DNA of 64,000 nucleotides from Pegoplata infirma (lineage: Eukaryota; Arthropoda; Insecta; Diptera; Anthomyiidae). The stretch is taken from NCBI GenBank assembly GCA_963921195.1, contig OY992537.1, forward strand, positions 180,064,065-180,128,064, given 5' to 3'. The first letter of the stretch is position 1. Every line of letters starts with the position of its first letter. Under the pieces are notes generated by a model. That model ran no database searches. It had not been told where the DNA came from and saw only the letters and a list, made by a program, of their open reading frames with translations. Of this stretch, positions 40,613 to 51,700 are shown one piece after another. The translations under genes were made by a program, and so were the position numbers.

Positions 40613-41585
40613 TACCTAATCACTAAATGTCAGATATTCTACTTATATTTTTCCCTTTTGAACTAAATATTTAAACTTGAGATTATTAGATGCACTCAAA
40701 AGTAAATCTTTATTCCACACTATAGAAAGCGAAAAAAATTTTTGTATCAAAAAACATATAACTAAATGAATAAATTTAAAAAAAAAGAAAATAAAAAAAT
40801 ATATATATTTAGGTTTACACCATAGATATAAAAATAGTTACGCAAATAAATCAATAAAAATATGGATAAAAAAAAGAATCTGTTTAAAAGATACTAAATA
40901 CCTGTTACAAAAAAAATTTTGTTTTTCTATCAACGCTATTAAAATGTTAAAAAAAATATTTTTTTTAAATTTTTACTTTAACTGATTTTCTTCAAATTAT
41001 ATTCGTATAGGGGTAGTTGATATAATCGGTGATGTGTGCGGTATATTATTATTTTTTTGATTCCCTCTTTCGAGAGCTACTCGTGTGATGTGTTCTCAAA
41101 TCAAACAAAAAAAAAAACGACGGATATTGTACTTTGACAGGTCATTTACTAATTTTGACCATCTCAAAGGCCAGCCATTGGAATCCCCATTACATCTGTC
41201 CTCAAAGCACATGTCTTGAGCGGCTAATGGCTAGATTTCCAACTGGTCCACAATTCTCATATAAAGACTGAAACTAAAATTTACTTTAATAAAAAAAAAT
41301 GGTTTACAGTATGTACGAATAAGGTCAATTGAATTTGAACTCTTATGAACTCCTACTGTCTACCTAGCGCTTTACGTTCATCTTTCTCAATTTCCAGAAA
41401 ATATACCTATAGATCTCTGTACAACGGACTTCTGGATCGATGTCCAGAACGGCTACATAAGTTATAAAGTATTATTTTTTTCTGGAATTTTCAAAAGAAT
41501 CAACTGGTCTATTGCTATATCACTATTTGGCTATTTTACTGTGTTTAGATGTATTCACACAAAATTCTAAATTTGCTGCTTTCGA

Positions 41586-41595
41586 TTGGGCGCCA
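41586..41595 (-). promoter_or_regulatory. Primer-binding site, tRNA-Lys type (copy 2)
   Basis: TGGCGCCCAA on the minus strand, three bases inside the 5' LTR (LTR 3), as in copy 1. The leader of copy 2 (40613-41585) matches that of copy 1. Confidence 0.8.
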
Positions 41596-41598
41596 TAT

Positions 41599-44500
41599 TG
41601 TTACGAGCCCCGATTGGCACTAAGACGAACGACGACCGATTAGCTCATATTCGGTTACCTCTCATCGGGTGTGATGTCCATCCCTTCATCTTAGCCCCTG
41701 GAACTTGTCTCAATAAAATAAAAAAAACAAATGTCCAAAAACAAATTACTCTCAATGTCAAACACATCACGTTTTCGAGTACGAGGTAGGTGTTACGACC
41801 TCAATCACCCTTCCCAACCTTGGTCACTAGAATTCTCTTCTGTCATCACCGTGACCCCAGTATACCGCTCACCTTCACACTTACCTTTATATCAACTTTA
41901 ACCCCTTTCAAAAAATTAGCACATCATTTTTAAACTTTTAAATTTTCAAACTATAATTTTATTTAAAATATTTAAACCTAATCTTACGCTATACATTACT
42001 AAACAAAACATTAACCTAAAACATCTAATTTTTAATTAACTAACTTTTTTTTTTTTCTTTAATTAAAAATCAAAATATATGCCTCTTTAAGGCGGCGATA
42101 GATCTAATGATCAATACGAACCCTGGTTACAGGAAATTAAAACTTCTTGAAAATTTAAAGTGGTCAAATTTTTAAAAATTAAATTTGCGGAAATTTGTTA
42201 ACATTTCCTTTCTTAAAAAAAAATTAATTTATAAGTTAAGTACTTTAAATTAATATAACGCCAAGCATTAAACAACAAAATTATATATATAAAAAAAAAT
42301 ACCCTACAGCTTTTGCGCCATTTTTGACTCAACAAAAAAAAATACTTTTAACAAAATTTAATTCCTCCGGTTTTTGCTAATTTTTCCTATAAATTTGATT
42401 CACAGTACTATTTAAAATTTATCGTATTTTCAATATAACTTTTCACTTTATTTTTTTTCTATATACGGCCTGAATGAGCTCACTAAAACCTCACTAAAAA
42501 AATTTGGGAAATTTCTTCTATAATTTTCTGACACTATTTTTTTTTTTTATACCGTATCGTGAACCCTATTTATTTGGTTTCCGGAATTTGTTACTAGTAT
42601 TTTTATTGCCGGTAGAATTTAATAATCATATGAAAAAAATAAAATATCCTGCGTTAATTATGCCTTAAACATTTAAACACATATAGACAATTACACACAA
42701 TAGTTTCACGTCACAACAAAAAAAAAACACAAAATTTTTATCTTTTCTTATTTTCGTTTTCTAATACAAAATGTTTTCCTGCTCGTTACTCTCTGTGGAA
42801 TCTTTTGGGTGTTCACTATTTTCACTATGGTGCGATTTTTTTTTATATTTTAGTTTACCTTAGGAATTTTTGTCTTTGATATCCCTCTCTCCGGACTTTT
42901 TTTAGGGTTTTTAGAATTCGTCTTCCTTCGACTGTACCTCCCACACAGGTTGTCATCAAGCCTCCTGGCTTGGTTTTCCAGCAATGTTGTATATTTTCAG
43001 GTTTCCCTTTGCTGAATTTAACCGTTCAACTTTTGTTACAATGATTCTTTTATCTTCAAATCTTCAGTCCAGACGGCCTATTTCACAAAAAAAATTACAC
43101 CACGTTCCTATCAGTTACACATTCCCCAGATTATCTTAAAAACAAATTTCACTCATACATACTTTGTTCCTAAAGTAGTTTTCCATACAGCACCACAGTT
43201 CTGTCTCTGTTGGTTTTCCCTCTTTGTTCTCTTCCCCAGCTTGAGATGGATAAACACTGGAACTTGGTTTGGGATTGGATTTGTATACCGGTATTTTGCA
43301 CAAAAATTTAATTATGCACTTTATTTATTTCTTATACACACTTTATTCACAGCTTCTAAAAATACTTTAAACTAAGTTTCGTAACGAGCACTTTGGATGT
43401 TTGTAATAAACTGACAATGTGCATAAAAATAATCTATCACCAAACCATGTTCCAACTGTTCGTCTTTCCAATATTGCTATCCACATAACTAGTCAATTTG
43501 GAAAACATAAATAAATATATAATAAATATATATCTATTTTCCCTCCAAAACTCCATCTTTAATTTTATTCAAGCTTCATTTAATTTTTCTAGAAATTTTT
43601 ATTTTATTGTATTCTGTCTCCATTTTTATTTATCTTTTTGTAGCCTTCCTAGTGTTCTTTCTGGTCCCCTTCGTCTCCTTGTTCCGTCCTAGCCCTGAAA
43701 TGTCCTTATTTTCCGTTTCCGTTTTACCAGGCACTCAGCAAAATTTGTGGGTTGATATTTTCATTCATTTTCTAACGATTTTTTTAAATTTACGTTTTTA
43801 CGCATTTTCATTCCCATTTTTATGAATGAAAATTCACCCATTTTCTGTCTCACTAAACCCTACAATTGATCGCGTTGCCAACTACGTTATGATTTGTGTT
43901 TACCTTTCTGCACTGAACATACGTTTTCATTGATCAATTTTATTAAATTTTTTCGTTTTTGTCTGCTACACATTTTTCCCTTTGGTAGCACTAATATTTA
44001 AATTTTATAATTATTCAATTAAAAATATCAGAAAAGAATGGACGGATTTAACGATCGGGTAAGTCTGATAAATAGTGGTGTTTATGTCGAATTGTTCCTT
44101 ATAAAAAAAAAACAACATATTCAACGAAATCACCACTATCACTTTTCCAAATTTGTTTGAGCTTTTATTAATACTCTTTTATTCCAGGAATACGACTATT
44201 TGGACATCATCCCACCCAGCTTCCTCTCAACCAACTTCCCCCCACGTTCCAGCCACATCCAAAGGGTAGCTACATTGACCGGGACAATAAAACAGACCGG
44301 GTAGCTAAAAAATGGACCATGGCTACATTGACCGGGATAAGCAGACCGGGTAGCTACCCTTTGTTTTCAACAACAACAACTGGGTTTGCTTCCCAACTTT
44401 CTGCCGTCGGGCACTCAACGTGGTCCACCGAGGTTTGCCCCCCTCATTATGCATGGTGGGCCACATAAAAAATAAAAAAAACAAAAATTAAAAAATTTTA

Positions 44501-44751
44501 AATCGCTCCTTGTAAGGGGTCCTGGACTCGGAGAAGTCGTGTCCGATCCTTGGGCCATAAACGACTCTCCCTCCAGATGAAAATTGTTATCAGAGACTCG
44601 GTGGGTTGACAATTCAACCCCCCTCTCGTGGATACGGCCTCGCCTCTAATTATCCGCCACGAAAAATTTTTTTTCGTGTTGGGTGGGGCTTGAGGGGTGT
44701 AACCACCTGTAGGGGTGGTTGGATTTTCAGTCCCATAGGACCGCCGCAACA
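41599..44751 (-). repeat. LTR 3 (5' LTR of the array), 3153 bp
   Basis: Ends CGCCGCAACA|ACAT, where it leaves homology with the internal regions and meets the target duplication. It retains the 5 bases missing from LTR 2. As the 5' LTR it should hold the promoter for the outer copy. Confidence 0.93.
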
Positions 44752-44755
44752 ACAT

Positions 44756-45020
44756 GAAGCGATTTTCTCTAATTTCAATAGGCTTCGTCCTTGTGCCAAA
44801 ACATGCTTAAGTTTCAAATTTCAAGCCAATTGATTTGAAAATTGCGACCTGTATCGTGCTTAAACCGATAGATGGACAGACGGACGGACATCGCTAAATC
44901 GACTCAAAAAGTAATTCTGAGTCGATCGGTATACTTGATGGTAGGTCTAGTACCACTATTTCGGGTAGTTACAAACATCAGCACAAACTCATTATACCCT
45001 GTACCACAGAGTGGTAAGGG
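44756..45020. repeat. Right half of the element split by the Gypsy array
   Basis: Continues the 21600-22040 repeat with 'gacagacggacggacatcgctaaatcgact' words, ending in a hairpin around CCACAGAGTGG and 'ggtataaaaa'. Joining the two sides across one ACAT gives a continuous element. Confidence 0.55.
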
Positions 45021-46490
45021 GTATAAAAATTAACTCCAGCTAGAATATTCCTAAAACAAATAATAACATGAATTAAATTTGTACCAAAAGAATGTTGTTT
45101 TTTTTTGTCATTCGACTTCACTTTCCAGCGGGGCCCCATTTTCTCAGATTCCGAGACATTTCTCAAATTCTGAGACGTTTTTTGTATAGAAAGTCTTACG
45201 CCCGTATTCATAACAAAAAACGGGTGGCTATAATCGAGCTGTTAACTTTTTTAAACATAATTTTCTGAAAGGGAAAGCTTGGCTCTCGATGTTAGGCACT
45301 GTGGTCTTCATTATAATGATAAAACGAGTGCGTTTCATCAAGAGCACAACTTTCCTTTATTGAGAATTGTGGTTAAAAAGTCAGCAGCTCGTTGACAGCC
45401 ACTCGTTTTTTGTTGTGAATACCGGTGTTAGATTCTAAGCGATATTTCGTATAGAAAAATCTCAAATTCTGAGACGTGTTTCGTATAAAAAAAGTCTAAG
45501 ATGCCAAGACATTTTTTATATAGAAAAAGTCTCAGCTTCTGAGACATTTTTTCGTATAAAAAAAAATCTCAGATTCTGAGATATTTTTCGTATAGATAAA
45601 GTCTCAGATTCTTAAACATTTTTCGTATTGAAAAAGTCTCAGTTTCTGAGATGTTTTTCGATTAAAAAAAGTCTCAAATACTCCCATGCAGAAAAATACA
45701 AACGGGCCAACGTTGGAATGAAGTTGGCGCCGACGGTACCAACGTTGGCAAATCATACCCGTTTCTAAGTCTACGACGTCATTCCGAGGTTGAAATGATA
45801 ACAGTGGCCAACGATCGCTCGACTTTAGTTTTGACGTTGGGTTAACATTGATTTTACAAATTTACGACATTGGATTTAACTTTTGCTTAGGGACGGATTG
45901 AAAATCTCGATGTAGGGCTTTTTAGTTACCATTTTGTACAAATTGGTTGAAAAAGCAACTACTTAAGTGTTCACTTAGATTAAAGAGTTGAGGTCTATGT
46001 AAATCAAAAACTTTTTTTAAGAAATAAAAATGTTAAACTTTTAAATTATAATCTATAGTGTAGTGTTTTATGTAAACACTAAGTTGTGCCAACACAATAT
46101 TTTTAGTAAAACGGTTTTACATTATACAATGTTGTATTTTTGGCTAGCCCGATATTGTACCAACACAAAATTTTTGGTACGGTTGGCAATTTCTGACTGG
46201 GCTGAGACATTTTTCGTGTCTTAGATTCTGAGATAGAAAAGGTCTCATTAAAAACAATTTGTTCTAAACAAATATCATGGTTTTAATTAGTAAAGAAAAA
46301 ATGACCTCGAGCTAGAATATACCCGCAAAAAAAAATTTTAATTTCTTTTTCTTAAAACAGGTAAAAACATGAGCTTAATTTGTACCAAAAAAAATGTTTT
46401 TTTTTTGTCATGCGACTTTTTCTTTCCAGCAGAGCCCCAAATTCTTGTGTGCCCAGGTCCCCGCCATACCTTGAAGCGGCTCTGGACTAG
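45021..46490. repeat. Minisatellite and duplicated block right of the Gypsy array
   Basis: 45140-45680 and 46204-46245 are imperfect tandem AGTCTCAGATTCTGAGAC units, interrupted by the MITE at 45683-46201 and by a short inverted segment (45190-45430). 45020-45145 and 46300-46440 are diverged copies of one block ('aacatga.ttaatttgtacc', 'tgtcatgcgactt', 'ccagc.g.gccccat'). Confidence 0.65.
45683..46201. mobile_element. 519-bp MITE, CCCATGCAGAAA / TTTCTGACTGGG termini, CT duplication
   Basis: Inserted in the minisatellite: AAATACT|CCCATGC...GACTGGG|CTGAGAC. Removing it with one CT gives AAATACTGAGAC, which fits the repeat unit AGATTCTGAGAC, so the 2-bp duplication is supported by the surrounding array. 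Interior words include GCCAACGTTGG and 'ttgtaccaacacaa'. No coding frame. Confidence 0.8.
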
Positions 46491-46492
46491 TC

Positions 46493-46711
46493 ATGTATTC
46501 GTCACAAGTGTCCGGTGTTAAGACATTTCCTCATAAAAGGTGTTTGTGTAAGAAAAAGTGTCAAGGTCATTTGGCTCCATGTGACATGTCGCGTGATCTA
46601 TCAAGAACCGGTTACTTTTCCTGCAGGCTAATTAAACTCTGCTGTTGTAATAATTATTCCCATTCTTTTAATAAAACACAGTTGATTTATGTGAAATTTA
46701 ATAGCAAATAA
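46493..46711 (+). other. Unrecognised Cys-rich 72-codon frame
   Basis: The frame includes CLCKKKCQGH and LIKLCCC and sits in less AT-rich sequence than its surroundings (46440-46650). No signal peptide, splice context or family match could be recognised. It may be a fragment of an older transposon or chance. Confidence 0.2.
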
Positions 46712-48326
46712 TAATCTATATAGTTTTTTTATTTTTATTTTATGATCCTCAATGTTAAATGATATTTTCTTTTTTTTTAATATACTTTTCTTGTTTGTTG
46801 GTTGTTTAATTTTATTTGCTTTTCTTTTTTAAATAGTTTTTCTCTTTTTTTTTTTGTTAATAGTTTTTTAAATCATTTTTTGTTGTTGTGAAAAGTTTTC
46901 TTTTTTTTTAGATCAATAAACATGATTTTTATTTACTTGTTCTTGTTGTATTATTAATTATATATTCAATTTAATATTAAAAGGTAAAATAATTCAACAT
47001 AAAAACGCTTAACTAAACAATTTATTTTAAAAAAATAATAATAATAAAGATAAAAAAGGTAGTAAATAAGAGAAAAAAGATATAAAGAATAAAAAGTAAA
47101 AATACAATATTAGATTGGTGGTAAGATAGTTTGAAAAAAGAAAATATTTATTATTTCTTTTTAAATTTATAATAGATGGGGATAAACTTAAAAAAATTTT
47201 AAAACGAGAACTCTTATTTATATATAGATAGATCTACTTTCAATTCGTTTAGAATTTTTCAAGTAAAACTATAAAAGAAAATAAACTTTTTTTAAAATAA
47301 CGGTTGAATATGATGTTCGACATTTTAAAATTTCATTATAAACCATTTTCAATTGTACTTCAGAAGTTATCAAGTGTATTTTAGAAATAATCAATAGTTT
47401 TTCAGAAGTTATCAATTGTGTGTTCAGAAGTAATCAAATGTATTTCTGAAATTATCAATAGTTTTTCAGGTAATTTCTGAAATTTCTTATTAATAATTTC
47501 TTAAATACAATTAATAAATTCTGAAATACAATTGTTAACTTCTGAAATTCTATTAATAATTTATGAAATACAATTGGAAAATCTGACTATTTTTTGATAT
47601 ACAATTGATAATGGAGGAGCATTAAATTTAAAAGGATAGGATTTGACGGAGGAGTTGTTAGAAATATTGGAAAACAAAACTTTTACATAATTCTCTTCGT
47701 TTTTCAAACTTACTTTATACAATTTTATAGAATATTTTCAAATGAGTTTGTATTTTCATTTTAAAATTACTATGAATTTTATAATGTTTTACGATCTTTA
47801 TTTATTTTCTATGTATAATTTCTTTTTTTTATACGTATATATTTAGAGTAGAATTCTGTTTGGTAGAAAAAGTTTGTTAATTTTTTTTTTAACAAACCTT
47901 ATTGTAAATTTCTTTTCTTTTATATAATTTATTTTAGTATGTATAAGAGAGAAAGCGCTCTTAGCTTAGGATTAAAAAAGTATTTAAGGATTTTTTTTTT
48001 CACATTCCTTTTTCTCTAGTATACAAAAAAAAAGTACTTATTAACCTATAAATATGTGCTATTTAATAACAACAATTATTAACTTCATTCAATTAATTCA
48101 CACGTTACTCGTTCATCTCGCTCCCCCAACACACGACGAAGCTTCCTAATAAACATTTTTTTTAATATTTATGATGTTTTTTTGTTTTTTTTTATCTATT
48201 TTAAAATAGTATTTTAGTGTATTGGAGCGTTTTTTAGACTCTACATCTCAGACTCTGGTTACTGTTGGTATGGCTGCTTGTATTTGTGTTGTTGCTACTG
48301 CTGCGGGTACTGTTGAATATTGAAAA
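46712..48326. other. AT-rich region downstream of swm, including its probable 3' UTR
   Basis: No coding frame. Minus-strand AATAAA signals occur near 47797-47806, about 520 bases after the swm stop. 47340-47600 is an imperfect mirrored minisatellite: TCAGAAGTTATCAATTGTAT-type units change to the reverse orientation AATACAATTG..AACTTCTGAA midway. Confidence 0.5.
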
Positions 48327-48722
48327 TCAACGACGCCATGAACGATCTTCAGATTCCTCATCTTCCTCTTCATCCTCTAGCCTTAATTCCGGCAATGTAT
48401 CGGTATTATTAGCATCTGTTTCACTATTAGTTTGGCTGGGATTTGGTGATGATATGGCGGTTGTAGCGTCCTGAGGCTGATTTTTATTCGCATCTACACC
48501 ACCGATAGTTTTATTATCGACATTCGGTGTGGTCAACTTATTACCAGCTGTAGGAGCTACAGTAGGTGTTTGTACTACAGGAGCCCAGGCTATTTGCAGA
48601 CGTTTATCTTTAAAGACCTTACCACGTCCTACAGCCTGTTCGGCAGATATGCGTGTAGCATAGGATAATATTAATTGCGGCTTTTCCAAATCCATATCAT
48701 GTTTAGTAATTTCACCAAAATT
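48327..48722 (-). CDS. swm: swm terminal exon (second half of RRM2, acidic SWRR tail)
   Basis: After CCTTTAG the frame reads NFGEITKHDMDLEKPQLILS, the RNP part of RRM2. It continues with a Thr/Asn-rich linker, an acidic EDEEEDEESEDRSWRR and TGA (48327-48329). RSWRR is the conserved family C-terminus as I remember it. Confidence 0.9.
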   Translation of the reverse strand, partial: NFGEITKHDMDLEKPQLILSYATRISAEQAVGRGKVFKDKRLQIAWAPVVQTPTVAPTAGNKLTTPNVDNKTIGGVDANKNQPQDATTAISSPNPSQTNSETDANNTDTLPELRLEDEEEDEESEDRSWRR

Positions 48723-51700
48723 CTAAAGGAAAAATATTGAAAGTACAATTACATTTAAAATTTGTAAATTAAAAAAAAAGCCAAGTAAAAAAGTTAAATT
48801 CGGCCTTGCCGAATGTAGTGATACCCTCCACTATTTCAAAAAGATTTTTGCAAAAAACTTTATTTATAAGGAAATTACTTTTGAAAAAAAAAATTTTTGG
48901 AAAAAAAAAAATTCCGCGAAAAAAAAAATTTCTCCGCGATTTTTTTCTTTCTTTGTCAAAAAATATGTTGGTACTTGTTTAAATACCATTTGGTGTTCAA
49001 TTATGTTCACATATCTCAACCAGAAGCAGAATTAAAGCATTTTGTATTTTTAGGTTATGTTGAATGTACTGAAATTTTTGAGGTGTGCTTACATTTTCGT
49101 TCATAACTTTTGAACTGCTGAACCGATATCGCTCAAATGCAATACCAAACTTCTCAGGAGAACTTCCAACAAATATGTTAAGTTTCAGTCATCTCTGTGC
49201 AATATTTTGTCCGTGACAGCATTTTCCACAGACAGACAGACAGACGGACAGACGGACATCGCTAGAATGTCTTAAAATCGATCGGGCATCATGAATATAT
49301 ATACTTTATGGGGTCTCAGATCGATATTTCGATGAGTTACAAACGGAATGACAAACTTATATATACCCTCTATCACTAAGTGGAGGGTATAAAAAACAAG
49401 TAAAAAATTTAAATTTGGCCTTGCCGAATGTTGTGATACCCTCCACAATTTCAAAAAGATTATTGCAAAAAACTTTATTTAAAAGGAAATTACTTTTGAA
49501 AAAAAAAAAAATTTGGAAAAAAAAAAATTCCGCGAAAAAAAATTTTGGTAAAAAAAAAATTCGCGATTTTTTTCTTTTTTTGCCAAAAAAAAAATGTTCG
49601 TACTTGTTTAAATACCATTTGGTGTTCAATTATGTTCACATATGTCAACCAGAAGCCGCATTAAAGCATTTTGTATTTTTAGGTTATGTTGAATGTACTG
49701 AAATTTTTTAGGTGTGCTTACATTTTCGTTCATAACTTTTGAACCGCTGAACCGATATCGCTCAAATGCAATACCAAACTTCTCGGGAGAACTTCCAATA
49801 AATATGTCAAGTTTCAGTCATCTCTGTGCAATATTTTGTCCGTGATAGCACTTTCCACAGACAGACAGGCGGACATCGCTAGAATGTCTTAAAATCGATC
49901 GGGCATCATGAATATATATACTTTATGGGGTCCCAGACCGATATTTCGATGAGTTACAAACGGAATGACAAACTTATATATACCCTCTATCACTAAGTGG
50001 AGGGTATAAAAAGGTCAATTGTAATTCGAAGATTATATTTGTAGTTCGAATATTCCATAGGTTAAAGATTTCAATTGCAATTCAAAAAATATCAATTGTA
50101 ATTCGTAAAAGATCAATTGTAATTCGAAAAAGATCAATTGTAATTCGAGAAAGATCAATTGATTTTCAAAAAGATCAATTGTAATTCGAAAAAGATCAAT
50201 TGTAATTCGAAATAAATCAATTGTAATTCAAAAATGCTTAAATTTTTATTCGAAAAAGATTAATTGTAATTCGGAAAAGGTAAATAAAAATTCAGTTGAT
50301 ATTTTTAAAATTACCATTGGAATCTTTGAATTACAATTTATATTTTTCGAATTACAAATGATCTATTTCGAATAACTAATAATCTTTTTCGAATTACAAT
50401 TGAGTTTTTTTTTGAATTACTGTTGATCTATTTCGAATTACAATTGATTTCTTAATTTAATTTTTATCGACTTTATCTGTAATTAGTAGTTTTTTTAGAA
50501 TTTTATAAGTCAGGCTCTGTTAAACGAATTTCAATTCATCTTTTACGAATTTAAATTATTCGTTTACGAATTACAATTGGAATCTTAGATTTTTTTAGAA
50601 TTTAGGACTTACAAAGAGTTTTCAAATTAAAAGTGGGCACTTCGATTTAAAATTTAATTTTACAAATTAGAAATGGAATCTTTGAATTACAAATAGAATC
50701 TTCTAAATTCTATTTAATCTGTTGCGAATAACATCTATAAATAATAAATCGTAGTTTCATGTTTCATTCTCCTTTCAGATTGCTTTTTTAAAATCCCGTT
50801 CACACACACGTCTTTGTGCCTTAAATTGATTTTTATGTATCTATTTTTGAATAACAATTTTAAGAATTTTACTTAAATTTTTCAATTTCCACTTACCTTA
50901 AAATGACCCAGCATAAAATCAACATCTTCACTAGAGAATCCAGTTACAACAATAGTTTTTGGACGACGGTCTACACGTGTTGATCCTTCGGGATATGATG
51001 ACCTACCTCTTGGTATAGGTCTACCACTAGTCATAAAATGCCCGCCTTTACCAATACCTAATGGCGAACCGCCACTGGCAATTGTGGTAGCTGTACCGGG
51101 CACAATACCCAAACTACGCTGTAATTCTTCGAGACGTTTTTGTATGGCAGTTGTATCGTTGCCTTCTTGCTGTTGCGCAAACAATTCCAATTCAATGTCA
51201 AGCAATTCTTTCTTTTGCTGTTCTTTGGATTTTTTAACTGGCGGAGGCTGATTTTGATTTTGCATTTGAGCCTGTATTTGTTCTTGTTCGGCAGCAATTT
51301 CTTTACGTAATTTATCGATGGTTTCTTGAAGAATTTTAATGGTGTCTAAAGTCTTACTTCGTTGAGTATCTGTGGGTTCACATCGTTCGACAAGTTCCAA
51401 AGCAGATTTCATTTGTTTCACATAACTTTGCAAGAGTTCTTGTTTGCGTTTACGCAATCCATTCGCTAGTTGAGCAACCGCTTTAACTTGCTCCTCTTGC
51501 TTTTTGCGGAAAACAGCACTGTTGACCACACCAGTTCCTGGAGTACGTGGTGGTATATTGTTTTTGAGACGTAAGGATGTTTGTGGTACATGGGATGCAG
51601 CCACCGTTGTCGTTGGAGTAGAATTATTAGCAGTAGTGGTTGTCGTTGTATCATGCGCTGAAGTTGTAACACCTGAACTACTGCTGGTAGTTGTAGTGCC

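Larger units (their letters stand above)
22041..44751 (-). mobile_element. Ty3/Gypsy retrotransposon tandem array: LTR-int-LTR-int-LTR
   Basis: Three LTRs (22041-25192, 31822-34969, 41599-44751) alternate with two 6629-bp internal regions (25193-31821, 34970-41598). All parts are nearly identical. A single ACAT target duplication flanks the whole array (22037-22040 and 44752-44755); LTR ends are TGTT...AACA. Transcription is on the minus strand, so the 5' LTR is at high coordinates. One unit would be about 12.9 kb. Very long LTRs plus a tRNA-Lys-type primer site recall the Osvaldo/Ulysses/Woot branch of Gypsy elements (from memory). No env-like frame follows pol. Both gag and pol sets are intact, so activity is plausible. 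Confidence 0.95.
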
